From assembly GCA_002336675.1 (NCBI GenBank), contig DDEI01000102.1:1-27830 (forward strand): a DNA stretch of 27,830 bases. The letters are read 5' to 3'. The notes beneath the pieces were generated by a model that was given only the letters and a program-made list of their open reading frames with translations, was not told the origin of the DNA and did not search any database. Positions 13,732 through 21,851 of this stretch are shown piece by piece. The position numbers and the translations under genes were made by a program. Numbering within the stretch: position 1 is the stretch's first letter; every line of letters begins with the position of its first letter. The stretch comes from Flavobacteriales bacterium UBA1958. Lineage in GTDB: Bacteria > Bacteroidota > Bacteroidia > Flavobacteriales_D > Sanyastnellaceae.

Positions 13732-15620
13732 TAGGCTCTTTCGTCTATTCCTTCCATATAGTTAATGAATGCTTTGTTCACTACTTTATTACCTCCAGGT
13801 GTTGGGTAGTCTCCGGTAAAGTACCAATCACCTAAATTTTCAGGACAAGCCTTGTGTAATTTTTCTACTGTTTGATAAATAATTTTCACTTTAGGTATAA
13901 CATCAGCAGGCTTTAATAATTGAGATATCTTAGTACTAATCTGATCATCATTGAAAGGAGCGTAGACCTCCTTTACGTAGTTCTTCACTTGTTCTTTAGG
14001 CAGCCCTTGTTGGTCTTTACACTTTCTGTAAACCGTTTGAAGAAGATCTTCTTTCCCTTGGTCATTAAGCAATGAAACAGCAGCCTGAAAGGCTATAAAA
14101 TCTCCGAGTTTCGCCATGTCTATTCCATAGCAGTCAGGATATCTAATTTGAGGAGCAGAACTGACGACTACTATTTCTTTAGGGTTAAGCCTGGCGAGCA
14201 TTCTAAGAATGCTTTTCTTCAGCGTAGTTCCTCTAACTATAGAGTCATCGATTACCACTAGGGTGTCCTTATTAGGAGTGCATGTGCCATATGTAATATC
14301 ATAAACATGCTCTACTAGCTCATCTCTTCCATCATCTTGAGTAATAAAAGTTCTGAGTTTAGCGTCTTTTATGGCTAATTTTTCTACCCTAGGCTTAATT
14401 TCTAGAATATTCATTAAATCTGCATCAGAACAATGAGGAGGAAGTTCTTTTATCTTCTGCAATTTAATTTCGTCTAGGTAAGACTCTAACCCTTCTACCA
14501 TTCCTAAAAACGATGTCTCAGCGGTATTAGGAATAAAAGAGAACACCGAGTTTCGCAAATCGAAATCTATAGCTTCCAATATTTTAGGAACTACACGTCT
14601 TCCTAAATCCTTTCTTTCAGAATAAATGTCTCTATCGCTACCTCTAGAAAAATAGATGCGTTCAAATGAGCAAGCCTTTCTCTCCAGTGGCCTTCTAACT
14701 TCTGAGATATGCACATCACCATTCTTTTTTATAATTATAGCATGGCCAGGAGGAAGTTCTTGTACTTTATTGATGCCTACATTAAAAGCAGTTTGTATAG
14801 CTGGCCTTTCACTAGTAACCACAACTACTTCATCATCCTCATAATAAAAGGTAGGTCTGATTCCAGAAGGGTCCCTGAGGACGAATGCATCCCCATGCCC
14901 TAACAAACCTGCCATAGCATAACCTCCATCCCAGTCAGCGGCGGAGTGTTTTAATATGCGTTGAATATTAATGTTGTGGCTTATTTTTTCAGTTATTTGG
15001 TGGTTTTGATACCCTTGGCCTTTATAAAGCTTAAATAAAGCTTCATTTTCTTCATCTAGAAAATGACCAATTTTCTCCATTACAGTAACGGTATCCGTTT
15101 TCTCTTTTGGGTGTTGACCTAGTTCAGTTAATATTTCAAATAACTCATCTACATTGGTTAAGTTGAAGTTTCCTGCTACTACTAGGTTCCTTGTCTTCCA
15201 GTTGTTTTGTCTAAGAAAAGGATGACAGCTTTCAACGCTGTTTTTTCCAAAAGTACCGTAACGCAGATGCCCTAGGAAGAGCTCTCCAGTGAAACCGAAG
15301 TTTTCTTTAAGCCATTGAGAGTCTTTTAGCTCATCAGAGCTTAAATCTTGAAATCTAGTATTTATTTTTTCGAAGACATCTTTTATAGGAGATTTCTCAT
15401 TGCTCCGCACTCTACTAATGTATCTCTTTCCAGGAGGGATATCTAATTTAATGTTTGCTAAACCAGCACCATCTTGACCGCGATTGTGCTGTTTTTCCAT
15501 CAGTAAATACATTTTATTTAGTCCGTAAAATGCTGTTCCGTATTTATCTCGGTAATACTGAAGAGGTTTTTTCAACCTTAAAAGTGCCAGACCGCACTCA
15601 TGCTTTATAGCGTCACTCAT
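13728..15620 (-). CDS. Long PurF-like amidophosphoribosyltransferase
   Basis: PurF transfers the amide of glutamine to PRPP, the first step of purine synthesis. This 630-residue protein is longer than the usual ~470-510. The N-terminal glutaminase domain keeps Cys9 (HECGLALL), the QHNRGQDGAGLA stretch, GHLRYGTFG and AGNFNLTN. The C-terminal phosphoribosyltransferase domain keeps the PRPP loop VVIDDSIVRGTT and a C-terminal WYFTGDYPTPGG. Between CSFERIYFSRGSD and the PRPP loop the sequence is diverged: the usual PDSG-type loop is SFIPNTAETSF, with extra helices after it. Cys9 would need removal of an eight-residue propeptide. I recall that Bacteroidota often hold both a standard PurF and a long form like this, so the exact role is uncertain and I give no symbol. 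A TAnnTTTG element lies just upstream. Confidence 0.85.
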   Translation of the reverse strand: MSDAIKHECGLALLRLKKPLQYYRDKYGTAFYGLNKMYLLMEKQHNRGQDGAGLANIKLDIPPGKRYISRVRSNEKSPIKDVFEKINTRFQDLSSDELKDSQWLKENFGFTGELFLGHLRYGTFGKNSVESCHPFLRQNNWKTRNLVVAGNFNLTNVDELFEILTELGQHPKEKTDTVTVMEKIGHFLDEENEALFKLYKGQGYQNHQITEKISHNINIQRILKHSAADWDGGYAMAGLLGHGDAFVLRDPSGIRPTFYYEDDEVVVVTSERPAIQTAFNVGINKVQELPPGHAIIIKKNGDVHISEVRRPLERKACSFERIYFSRGSDRDIYSERKDLGRRVVPKILEAIDFDLRNSVFSFIPNTAETSFLGMVEGLESYLDEIKLQKIKELPPHCSDADLMNILEIKPRVEKLAIKDAKLRTFITQDDGRDELVEHVYDITYGTCTPNKDTLVVIDDSIVRGTTLKKSILRMLARLNPKEIVVVSSAPQIRYPDCYGIDMAKLGDFIAFQAAVSLLNDQGKEDLLQTVYRKCKDQQGLPKEQVKNYVKEVYAPFNDDQISTKISQLLKPADVIPKVKIIYQTVEKLHKACPENLGDWYFTGDYPTPGGNKVVNKAFINYMEGIDERAY

Positions 15621-15643
15621 TTGAGCTTATGGAATTAAAAGGA

Positions 15644-15651
15644 CAAACTTA
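15644..15651 (-). promoter_or_regulatory. TAnnTTTG -7 element of the PurF-like gene
   Basis: The minus strand reads TAAGTTTG, ending 23 bases before the ATG at 15620. A TTTTC sits 16 bases upstream in place of a -33 TTG. It is divergent from the promoter of the haloperoxidase-like gene in the same 156-base gap. Confidence 0.5.
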
Positions 15652-15747
15652 CTCTTTTTTGTAACTCGAAAATGATGGTTTTACGCCATCTCTAATTCTA
15701 TTTTGAGTTAGAGTTTTTCTGGGATGTTTTCAGTAACATTCCTGTTG

Positions 15748-15755
15748 TATTTTTG
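15748..15755 (+). promoter_or_regulatory. TAnnTTTG -7 element of the haloperoxidase-like gene
   Basis: TATTTTTG is a perfect -7 match ending 21 bases before the ATG at 15777, with TGTTTTC about 17 bases upstream. It overlaps a GGAGGAG that could also be a ribosome binding site, although its distance to the ATG is long for that. Confidence 0.45.
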
Positions 15756-15776
15756 GAGGAGTTGAAATTTACAGAA

Positions 15777-18700
15777 ATGAAAAGATTAGGAAAACTTATT
15801 TTTATCGTGGGGGCCCTCTTCTCTATACATGCCTCTGCACAAGAGCATAGCGTAGCTAGAGAATGGAACGAGCTGAATTTGTTTGCAATTAGAAACGATT
15901 TTGCGCGCCCTACCATTACCGCTAGAAATTTATGGCATGTAAGTGCGGGGATGTATGATGCATGGGCTGCTTATGATTTGATTAACCAACCTTACTTTCT
16001 GGGAAATACTGTAGGAGGGAATTTCATTCCTTTCAATGGAGTCGTTATTCCTGGAACTGCAGAAGAGATTCAATCAGCTAGAGAAGAAGCAGTCTCGTAT
16101 GCAGCGTATAGAATATTGTCTCATAGATATGGAAACTTGCCTAGCACAAATGAAATTGCTGTCTTAGACGCTTTCGATGCATATATGAACGAACTAGGAT
16201 ACGCCACAGATGTTAGTTCGATTGACTATGAAAACAATGGTCCAGCTTCTTTAGGAAATTATATAGCTGCAGAGATTATTGCTTTTGGTTTATCAGACGG
16301 GTCCTTCGAAGAGTACGGATATAACAATCAATATTATGAGTCTATCCATGATGGCGAAGATTATGATTTGGTCACCAGCTTCCCCGGGAATCCGGACATG
16401 CTAGACCCTAACCGATGGCAACCATTAACCCTGTTGGTGGCAATAGATCAGTTGGGGAATCCACTGCCAATAAATACTCCAGACTTTTTAAGTGCAGAAT
16501 GGGGCAATGTCGTTCCCTTCAGTCTTACAGAAGATGACATATCAATTTTTGCCAGAGATGAAAACGTCTATCAGGTATACTGTGATCCAGGGGCCCCGGC
16601 TTATATGGATAATGAAGGATTTGAAAATGGCATAACTGATGATTACAAATGGAACCATGCTATGGTAGCTGTTTGGTCTTCTCTTTTAGATCAGGACAAC
16701 GGGATTATGATAGACGCTTCTCCCAACGGGATAGGAAATGTAGGAGAGTATCCAGAAACGAATAGCATTGAAGATTTGTCGCAGTTCTATAATTATTTCG
16801 AAGGGCTAGACGGTTCTCAAGGTCATGACACGAACCCATCTACAGGGATGCCTTATGATTCACAGATGGTTCCTTTAGGAGATTATGGTAGAGTGCTAGC
16901 CGAGTTTTGGGCGGATGGTCCAGATTCTGAAACTCCCCCAGGTCATTGGTACACTGTATTGAATTATGTCAGTGATCATCCCGAGCTAGAAAAAAAGTGG
17001 AACGGACAAGGCGCAGAGTTAGACGCGCTTCAATGGGATGTAAAAACTTATTTTGCCCTTGGTGGAGCGATGCACGATTGTGCTATAGCCGCTTGGAGTA
17101 TAAAAGGATGGTATGACTATACAAGACCAATATCTGCTATCAGATACATGGGGGATCATGGACAGAGTTCTAATTCTAGTTCTCCTAGTTACGACCCAGA
17201 AGGGTTGCCGTTAATTCCTGGGTATATTGAATTAGTGAATGAAGACGATCCTTTAGTTGGGATAAGTCAAGAGCATTTACATAAAATAAAAGTGTTGTCG
17301 TGGAAAGGACCAGACTACCTAGACCAGTTAAGTAATTCAGGAAATATAATTGATGGAGTACAAGACAGCACCTTGGCTGGTGTCGGTTGGATTTTATCAG
17401 AGAATTGGTGGCCTTATCAGAGGCCAACATTCGTTTCTCCGCCTTTTGCAGGATATGTTTCTGGCCACTCTACTTTTTCAAAGGCAGCAGCTGACCTATT
17501 AGGATTAATGACTGGGGATGAGTATTTCCCGGGCGGAATGGGAGTCTTCCCTTGTCCTCAAAATGACTTTTTAGTTTTTGAGACCGGTCCTAGTGTAGAG
17601 ATGGAATTACAGTGGGCCACTTATAAAGACGCTTCTGATCAGTGCAGCCTTTCAAGAATATTTGGAGGGATTCATCCACCAGTAGATGATATTCCCGGAA
17701 GAAAAATAGGGACCAAGATTGGTCAAAGTGTTTATACCATGGTTACTGATTTAGCTAACCCACTTGAGCCTAGAGTAATTCTTAGCGCCACCAATACAGA
17801 TTTAATAAATGACGCTTACGCAGGAACAGACCTAACTATTGAGGTTCATTATAACCTGCCTATGAACCCAGAAATTGAGCCTATGCTAACATTTACTGAA
17901 GATTTGAGCGGAACTTTAACTTTATCGTCGGGAGTTTGGACTTCTTTCAACTCTTACACGTGGTCATTTAGCACAGTTGATGACAATTTCACTGCCTTAG
18001 ATATTCAAGCTCTAGTTTTCGGAGCACAAGATCTACAAGGGGATATTCAACAAGATTTCATACTAGGGGATGCGTTTATAATAGATACTGAAAACCCATC
18101 AGTTTCCGAGGCAAACTTCACTGATAATATGAATGAATTCCTTGTAGGAACGAATATCAACCTGCTTACTAACTTCTCTGAGTCAATGAGTCAAATTTCA
18201 CCTACCGTTTCTTTTGTAAATGAGGACCCTACCATGAGTAGTTTAAGTTTTTTAATGGTTCAACCAGAGTGGATTAACGATAGTCAGTTCGGAATGGCTT
18301 ATTTAATAAATGATGCAGATGAAGAGTTATATAACATGATCGTCAGCATTTCTGGTGCTTCAGACTTAGCGGGGAACATGTTAGTGACTGAAGATGTTGT
18401 AATAGAAACATACATAGACACTAAAGCGCCTGCTATTTCTAATGTTACATACAGCACGTCAATAATTAATGAATCCAGCGCCATAGTCGAAGGGTACTCA
18501 ATTACTGTACAGACAGATGATGAGCTGTTAACCTCAAGTGAAGCTCCAGTTATGTCATTCCCTTTAGAAAATCCATCTTCCGCATTAATCGTAAATAATG
18601 GAGCGAGTGGTTTTGTAGCATTAAATGAGTATGAGTTTGTTTTTGATGTAGTAGACACTGATTTGGAATTATCTAACATAGATGTTCTTGTTTCAGAAAT

Positions 18701-19703
18701 TAGAGATGCTGCTGGAAATATAGGAGAGGATTATTCTTTGGTAGATGCATTTTCAATAGACACCAAAGCCCCTAACGTCCTATCGCTTACATTAAGCACG
18801 ACGATTATAAACGAGGCTGAGACAGGAAATACACTTAATATAACCGCCCTGTTCGATGAGGTTATGGATGAAACAGTAGAGGGAGAGGTTGTGTTCAATC
18901 CGGTGACTCCTGCATCGCTGTCAAGTTCGTCTAATTCTGCCTGGATTAACACCCAGCTTTATCGTGCTTCATTTGACATCTTTGATGAAAATGAAGATGA
19001 GGAGTTAATGATAAGGCTAGAGTCTGCAAAGGATTTAGCAGGAAACGCGGTGAATCCATGGGATTCTGATGAAGCTTTAATTCTGGACAACAAAAACCCC
19101 GATGGATTTATAACTGCTAACACTTACAATGTAACGAACGATAATAGCGGAACCAGTGGTTTCCAAGTGTTAGTTTTATTTGATGAAGAGGTAAATTCGG
19201 ATGTAATTCCTACGCTAAATTTCCCTGTAGAGGATCCTTCAGGAAATATTACAGTCAATTCTGAAAACACGGGCTGGTTTGGCTCCGCATACAGATTTGA
19301 TTTTGATGTATCAAGTGATCTGACGCCATTAGCATATATAGACATAGACGTTTCTAATGCTGAAGATTTATATGGGAATAGTATGAGTGAAATGAACTTG
19401 CTAAATTATTTTAGTATTCAATTAGACACCTTTTTGGTAGTTAATGAGCTTGTTTTTCAGGAGCTAAGGGTTTATCCTAATCCCGTTTTTAAAGGTGAAA
19501 ATTTCACTATCGAATTAAGAGATGTAGAAAATTATGCTTTCTTCTTGTATGATCAGCTGGGAAGAATAATTGAAAGTGAGAAGATGAGTGTTACAGGAGA
19601 TAAGCTCCTAGTTTCTACTGCAGGATTGTCTTCAGGTAAGTATTTTGTTAAACTTAAAGGAGAGAATGCAGAAACTGTAATAAGAATAGAGGTGCTGAAC
19701 TAG
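15777..19703 (+). CDS. Secreted vanadium-haloperoxidase/PAP2-superfamily protein with Ig-like repeats and a T9SS type A tail
   Basis: The 1308 residues start with a signal peptide (MKRLGKLIFIVGALFSIHASAQ). An N-terminal enzyme domain follows to about residue 655. All three vanadate/phosphate-pocket motifs are present: KX6RP (Lys443, Arg450, Pro451 in IKGWYDYTRP), SGH (Ser562-Gly563-His564 in YVSGHSTF) and SRx5Hx3D (Ser626, Arg627, His633, Asp637 in SRIFGGIHPPVD). Relatives are vanadium-dependent haloperoxidases, which oxidise halides with peroxide, or acid phosphatases of the same fold; the motifs alone do not decide between them. Residues 663-1212 are five Ig-like repeats. The last ~80 residues are a T9SS type A sorting domain (LRVYPNPVFKGENFTI, then SSGKYFVKL), so the protein should be exported to the surface or medium. 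An in-frame TTG at 15753 is less likely than the ATG, because the ATG gives the signal peptide at the very N-terminus. Confidence 0.92.
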   Translation: MKRLGKLIFIVGALFSIHASAQEHSVAREWNELNLFAIRNDFARPTITARNLWHVSAGMYDAWAAYDLINQPYFLGNTVGGNFIPFNGVVIPGTAEEIQSAREEAVSYAAYRILSHRYGNLPSTNEIAVLDAFDAYMNELGYATDVSSIDYENNGPASLGNYIAAEIIAFGLSDGSFEEYGYNNQYYESIHDGEDYDLVTSFPGNPDMLDPNRWQPLTLLVAIDQLGNPLPINTPDFLSAEWGNVVPFSLTEDDISIFARDENVYQVYCDPGAPAYMDNEGFENGITDDYKWNHAMVAVWSSLLDQDNGIMIDASPNGIGNVGEYPETNSIEDLSQFYNYFEGLDGSQGHDTNPSTGMPYDSQMVPLGDYGRVLAEFWADGPDSETPPGHWYTVLNYVSDHPELEKKWNGQGAELDALQWDVKTYFALGGAMHDCAIAAWSIKGWYDYTRPISAIRYMGDHGQSSNSSSPSYDPEGLPLIPGYIELVNEDDPLVGISQEHLHKIKVLSWKGPDYLDQLSNSGNIIDGVQDSTLAGVGWILSENWWPYQRPTFVSPPFAGYVSGHSTFSKAAADLLGLMTGDEYFPGGMGVFPCPQNDFLVFETGPSVEMELQWATYKDASDQCSLSRIFGGIHPPVDDIPGRKIGTKIGQSVYTMVTDLANPLEPRVILSATNTDLINDAYAGTDLTIEVHYNLPMNPEIEPMLTFTEDLSGTLTLSSGVWTSFNSYTWSFSTVDDNFTALDIQALVFGAQDLQGDIQQDFILGDAFIIDTENPSVSEANFTDNMNEFLVGTNINLLTNFSESMSQISPTVSFVNEDPTMSSLSFLMVQPEWINDSQFGMAYLINDADEELYNMIVSISGASDLAGNMLVTEDVVIETYIDTKAPAISNVTYSTSIINESSAIVEGYSITVQTDDELLTSSEAPVMSFPLENPSSALIVNNGASGFVALNEYEFVFDVVDTDLELSNIDVLVSEIRDAAGNIGEDYSLVDAFSIDTKAPNVLSLTLSTTIINEAETGNTLNITALFDEVMDETVEGEVVFNPVTPASLSSSSNSAWINTQLYRASFDIFDENEDEELMIRLESAKDLAGNAVNPWDSDEALILDNKNPDGFITANTYNVTNDNSGTSGFQVLVLFDEEVNSDVIPTLNFPVEDPSGNITVNSENTGWFGSAYRFDFDVSSDLTPLAYIDIDVSNAEDLYGNSMSEMNLLNYFSIQLDTFLVVNELVFQELRVYPNPVFKGENFTIELRDVENYAFFLYDQLGRIIESEKMSVTGDKLLVSTAGLSSGKYFVKLKGENAETVIRIEVLN
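17763..19412 (+). repeat. Five ~110-residue Ig-like repeats within the haloperoxidase-like protein
   Basis: Repeat boundaries fall at about residues 663, 769, 880, 994 and 1103. Each unit ends with an IDT-like linker (IDTENP, IDTKAP twice, LDNKNP) and contains a F.E.M or similar strand, a P...F strand, a Trp/Tyr-rich strand, and a D..GN turn (DLAGNM, DAAGNI, DLAGNA). The copies are clearly related but diverged, which points to old duplication rather than recent expansion. They probably act as a spacer or binding stalk. Confidence 0.8.
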
Positions 19704-19891
19704 CATATAAATCCACAGATACGAGACTTTTATGTAATGCTTTAGTTTTTTCTTTACCACATCTATTGTTAACACCACTTTTTTGAGCATTTGCACCTTT
19801 ATTCATTAATTTTTGAAGATGATTGTTATTCTTTACTTCAATGAATTTAAGTCTTAGACACGTGGTTATAATTTTCTAAGTTTAATTTGTT

Positions 19892-20959
19892 TCACAAAGC
19901 TTTCGAAAATTGTTTTACACGCTGCTCTTCCTCTTTCTTTGAAATTAATAAGACTCCATTCGCTTCCACGATTATATACCCATCTAAGCCTTGAATAACC
20001 GCCTTTTTTATATTGTTTAGCTTCACGAGATTTCCTTGTGATTCAAAAAAGGCCACTCGGGCATTACTAATAGCGTTTAGGTCTTTATCCTTTAAAGTAT
20101 GGTTGTAAACAGACCCCCAAGTGCCTAGATCGCTCCACCCAAAGTCAGTTAGAATTACTTTAACCCCTTTTGTTTTCTCTAGGATTCCATAATCTATAGA
20201 GATATTTGTGCATTTAGAATAAATCTCTTCAATTGCTTCTTCTTCTTTATCTGTTCCAATCAGTTCAGATGATTCCGCAAATAGGTCATAAATATCAGAA
20301 AGGTGAGTCTGAAATTCATTTTGAATAGTTTCTAAAGTCCAAATAAAAATTCCAGAATTCCAGAAAAACTCACCAGTTTCTAGAAACTTTTCCGCCAATT
20401 TTAAATTCGGTTTTTCGGTGAATGTGACTACATTTCTTACGTTGTCTTCTGAGTCTTTTAGTGGATCGCTAAATTGTATATATCCGTACCCTGTGTTTGG
20501 AGAAGAGGGCCTAACTCCAATTGTAACCAGACACTCAGATTTTTTAGCGGTGTTAATTGCTGATTGTATATCTTGGAGAAACTGAGGCTCATTTGTGATG
20601 AGTTGATCAGCAGAAAGAACAATGATTTCAGCCTGCTCCGTCTTCTGTTTTATCCAAAAATTTGAGTATGCTATACAAGGGGCGGTGTTTCTCATGTGTG
20701 GTTCACAAAGTACTTGTGACTCATTCAGCTCAGGAAGGTTTTCTAAAACTAAGTTTTTATAACGAGAATTAGTTACTACGATTATGTTTTCAACCGAGCA
20801 AATAGGTAAAATTCTTTCGAAGGTCATTCTAATAAGAGTTTTACCTATTCCTAGTATATCTTGGAATTGTTTCGGGTTATCTGCCGTGCTCATCGGCCAG
20901 AATCTACTACCGATACCACCAGCCATTATTACGCAGTATGTATTTGATGCAGGGTTCAA
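19892..20959 (-). CDS. manC: Mannose-1-phosphate guanylyltransferase (GDP-mannose pyrophosphorylase)
   Basis: The enzyme makes GDP-mannose from mannose-1-phosphate and GTP, feeding glycan and polysaccharide synthesis in the cytoplasm. The 355 residues match the nucleotidyltransferase-only form. Typical stretches are MAGGIGSRFWP (12-22), NPKQF (28-32), ADQLI, NTGYGYIQF, FTEKPNLKLAEKF, FFWNSGIFIW and DFGWSDLGTWG. No C-terminal isomerase domain is present. The start must be TTG at 20959: a stop lies just upstream in frame, and the next ATG is Met12, inside the first nucleotide-binding strand. It follows the SprT-like gene by 32 bases, with a promoter element in the overlap zone, so it may be transcribed both from its own promoter and from the upstream one. 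Confidence 0.95.
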   Translation of the reverse strand: MNPASNTYCVIMAGGIGSRFWPMSTADNPKQFQDILGIGKTLIRMTFERILPICSVENIIVVTNSRYKNLVLENLPELNESQVLCEPHMRNTAPCIAYSNFWIKQKTEQAEIIVLSADQLITNEPQFLQDIQSAINTAKKSECLVTIGVRPSSPNTGYGYIQFSDPLKDSEDNVRNVVTFTEKPNLKLAEKFLETGEFFWNSGIFIWTLETIQNEFQTHLSDIYDLFAESSELIGTDKEEEAIEEIYSKCTNISIDYGILEKTKGVKVILTDFGWSDLGTWGSVYNHTLKDKDLNAISNARVAFFESQGNLVKLNNIKKAVIQGLDGYIIVEANGVLLISKKEEEQRVKQFSKAL

Positions 20960-20980
20960 TGTGTTCGTTTTTTAGAGTAA

Positions 20981-20988
20981 CAAAGGTA
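20981..20988 (-). promoter_or_regulatory. TAnnTTTG -7 element of manC
   Basis: The minus strand reads TACCTTTG, ending 21 bases before the TTG start at 20959. It lies just past the stop of the SprT-like gene; the -33 region would be inside that gene and no clear TTG was seen there. Confidence 0.45.
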
Positions 20989-20991
20989 ATT

Positions 20992-21597
20992 TTATAAATG
21001 GACTAAATTCACACTTACCGTAGGTTGAAATAAGTATTGCTTTTTCTTTTCTATGGAGAGGCATAAAATTCTTTTTCTTTTTTTGGCTAAAACCTCAAAC
21101 AAGCCTTTGTCTAAATACTCAAAACGTTGACCGATAAAAATATCACTCACATAAATGGAGCCGTCTTTTGCGAAGTCGTAATTCCTAAGGGTTTTATATA
21201 AGTTTTCGTCAGAATAAGATGAGGCTTTTGGGTTCTTTAAATAATTCCAAGTTGCTAATGAAACGTCAACGGGAAAAACATTAGAAAGCACAAAAGGCTT
21301 TAAAATAGATTCAAATTCTCTTTTCCATTCCTCTCCATGAGGCTTTACCCTTCCATGGTGTTTTGCCCAGCATAAATGATGGGCCAATTCATGGAGCAAG
21401 GTGAGAAGAAAGGAATATTCATTTAAGTCATCATTTATAGAGATTTTAGACTTTCCAGACGTCCCTAGAGGTCTAAAATCACCAAGTTTAGACTTCCTGG
21501 GTTTAGAAACTCGTAGCTCCGTATCTATGTTAGCCAGAACTCTTTTTAAAAGAGGAATTGACTTTTCTGGTATGTAAGGACTAATTCTCCGAATCAT
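20992..21597 (-). CDS. SprT-like zinc metalloprotease-fold protein
   Basis: SprT-like proteins share the metalloprotease fold of eukaryotic SPRTN/Spartan, which removes DNA-protein cross-links; bacterial members are poorly understood. The 201-residue product has the zinc motif HELAH (His69, Glu70, His73) and a downstream HG..W (His87) that may give the third ligand. Before it lie the family's RKSKLGDFRP stretch and the INDDLNEYSFLLTLLHELAHH strand-helix. No signal peptide is seen, so it should be cytoplasmic. I chose the ATG at 21597 (MIRRISPYIPEKS) over a TTG seven codons upstream because it matches how homologues begin. The ATG lies 17 bases inside the end of the small lipoprotein gene, which suggests translational coupling. 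manC follows. Confidence 0.9.
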   Translation of the reverse strand: MIRRISPYIPEKSIPLLKRVLANIDTELRVSKPRKSKLGDFRPLGTSGKSKISINDDLNEYSFLLTLLHELAHHLCWAKHHGRVKPHGEEWKREFESILKPFVLSNVFPVDVSLATWNYLKNPKASSYSDENLYKTLRNYDFAKDGSIYVSDIFIGQRFEYLDKGLFEVLAKKRKRILCLSIEKKKQYLFQPTVSVNLVHL

Positions 21598-21739
21598 ACT
21601 GATTAGTGGAATTTTCAACTAGTTCTATAGAATCCCAAGTAGGGCAAGAGTTACATTTGTTCTTTTTTCTCAACAGCGAGCAACTTGATAGAAGCGTTAT
21701 AACCAAAAGAACAATTAGAATATTCTTAGTACATTTCAT
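21581..21739 (-). CDS. Small lipoprotein overlapping the SprT-like gene
   Basis: An ATG at 21739 opens a 52-residue frame. It starts MKCTKNILIVLLVITLLSSC: a lysine-containing n-region, a hydrophobic core and a lipobox (LSSC) with Cys20 as the probable lipidation site. The mature part is only 33 residues, begins CSLLRKKNKCNSCPTW with a CxxC pair (Cys29, Cys32), and ends in a polar, acidic tail. The stop lies 17 bases inside the SprT-like gene, and a perfect TAnnTTTG element sits 4 bases before the ATG, so the transcript should be leaderless. I recall similar short Cys-Pro-Trp lipoproteins beside sprT-like genes in Bacteroidota, but the function is unknown. The combination of lipobox, promoter and overlap argues strongly for a real gene. 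Confidence 0.75.
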   Translation of the reverse strand: MKCTKNILIVLLVITLLSSCSLLRKKNKCNSCPTWDSIELVENSTNQYDSEN

Positions 21740-21743
21740 ATAT

Positions 21744-21751
21744 CAAACATA
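21744..21751 (-). promoter_or_regulatory. TAnnTTTG -7 element of the small lipoprotein gene
   Basis: The minus strand reads TATGTTTG, a perfect match, separated from the ATG at 21739 by only four bases. Transcription would begin at or next to the start codon and would carry the lipoprotein, SprT-like and possibly manC genes. Confidence 0.55.
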
Positions 21752-21757
21752 GATGTT

Positions 21758-21776
21758 ACTTCTTTAACTAAGAAGT
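21758..21776. repeat. Inverted repeat in the lipoprotein/mlaE divergent region
   Basis: ACTTCTT and AAGAAGT are perfect 7-base arms around TAACT. The repeat lies just upstream of the lipoprotein -7 element, where an activator or repressor could act on that promoter or on divergent mlaE. On the plus strand a T-rich stretch follows, so a weak terminator is also possible. Confidence 0.35.
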
Positions 21777-21851
21777 TTTGAGTTTTTATATTTTAAAAAT
21801 CATCCAAGTTTAGCCGATGTTTCCTAACTGATATATCTATTTTAGCAACCT

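Noticed and set aside
15753..15776. TTG start eight codons upstream of the haloperoxidase-like gene
   Set aside because: It lies within the promoter/GGAGG region, and the ATG at 15777 places the signal peptide at the very N-terminus.
17185..19345. Several open minus-strand frames of 70-126 codons inside the haloperoxidase-like gene
   Set aside because: They lie opposite a strongly supported gene, have no recognisable domains, and are expected by-products of its codon use.
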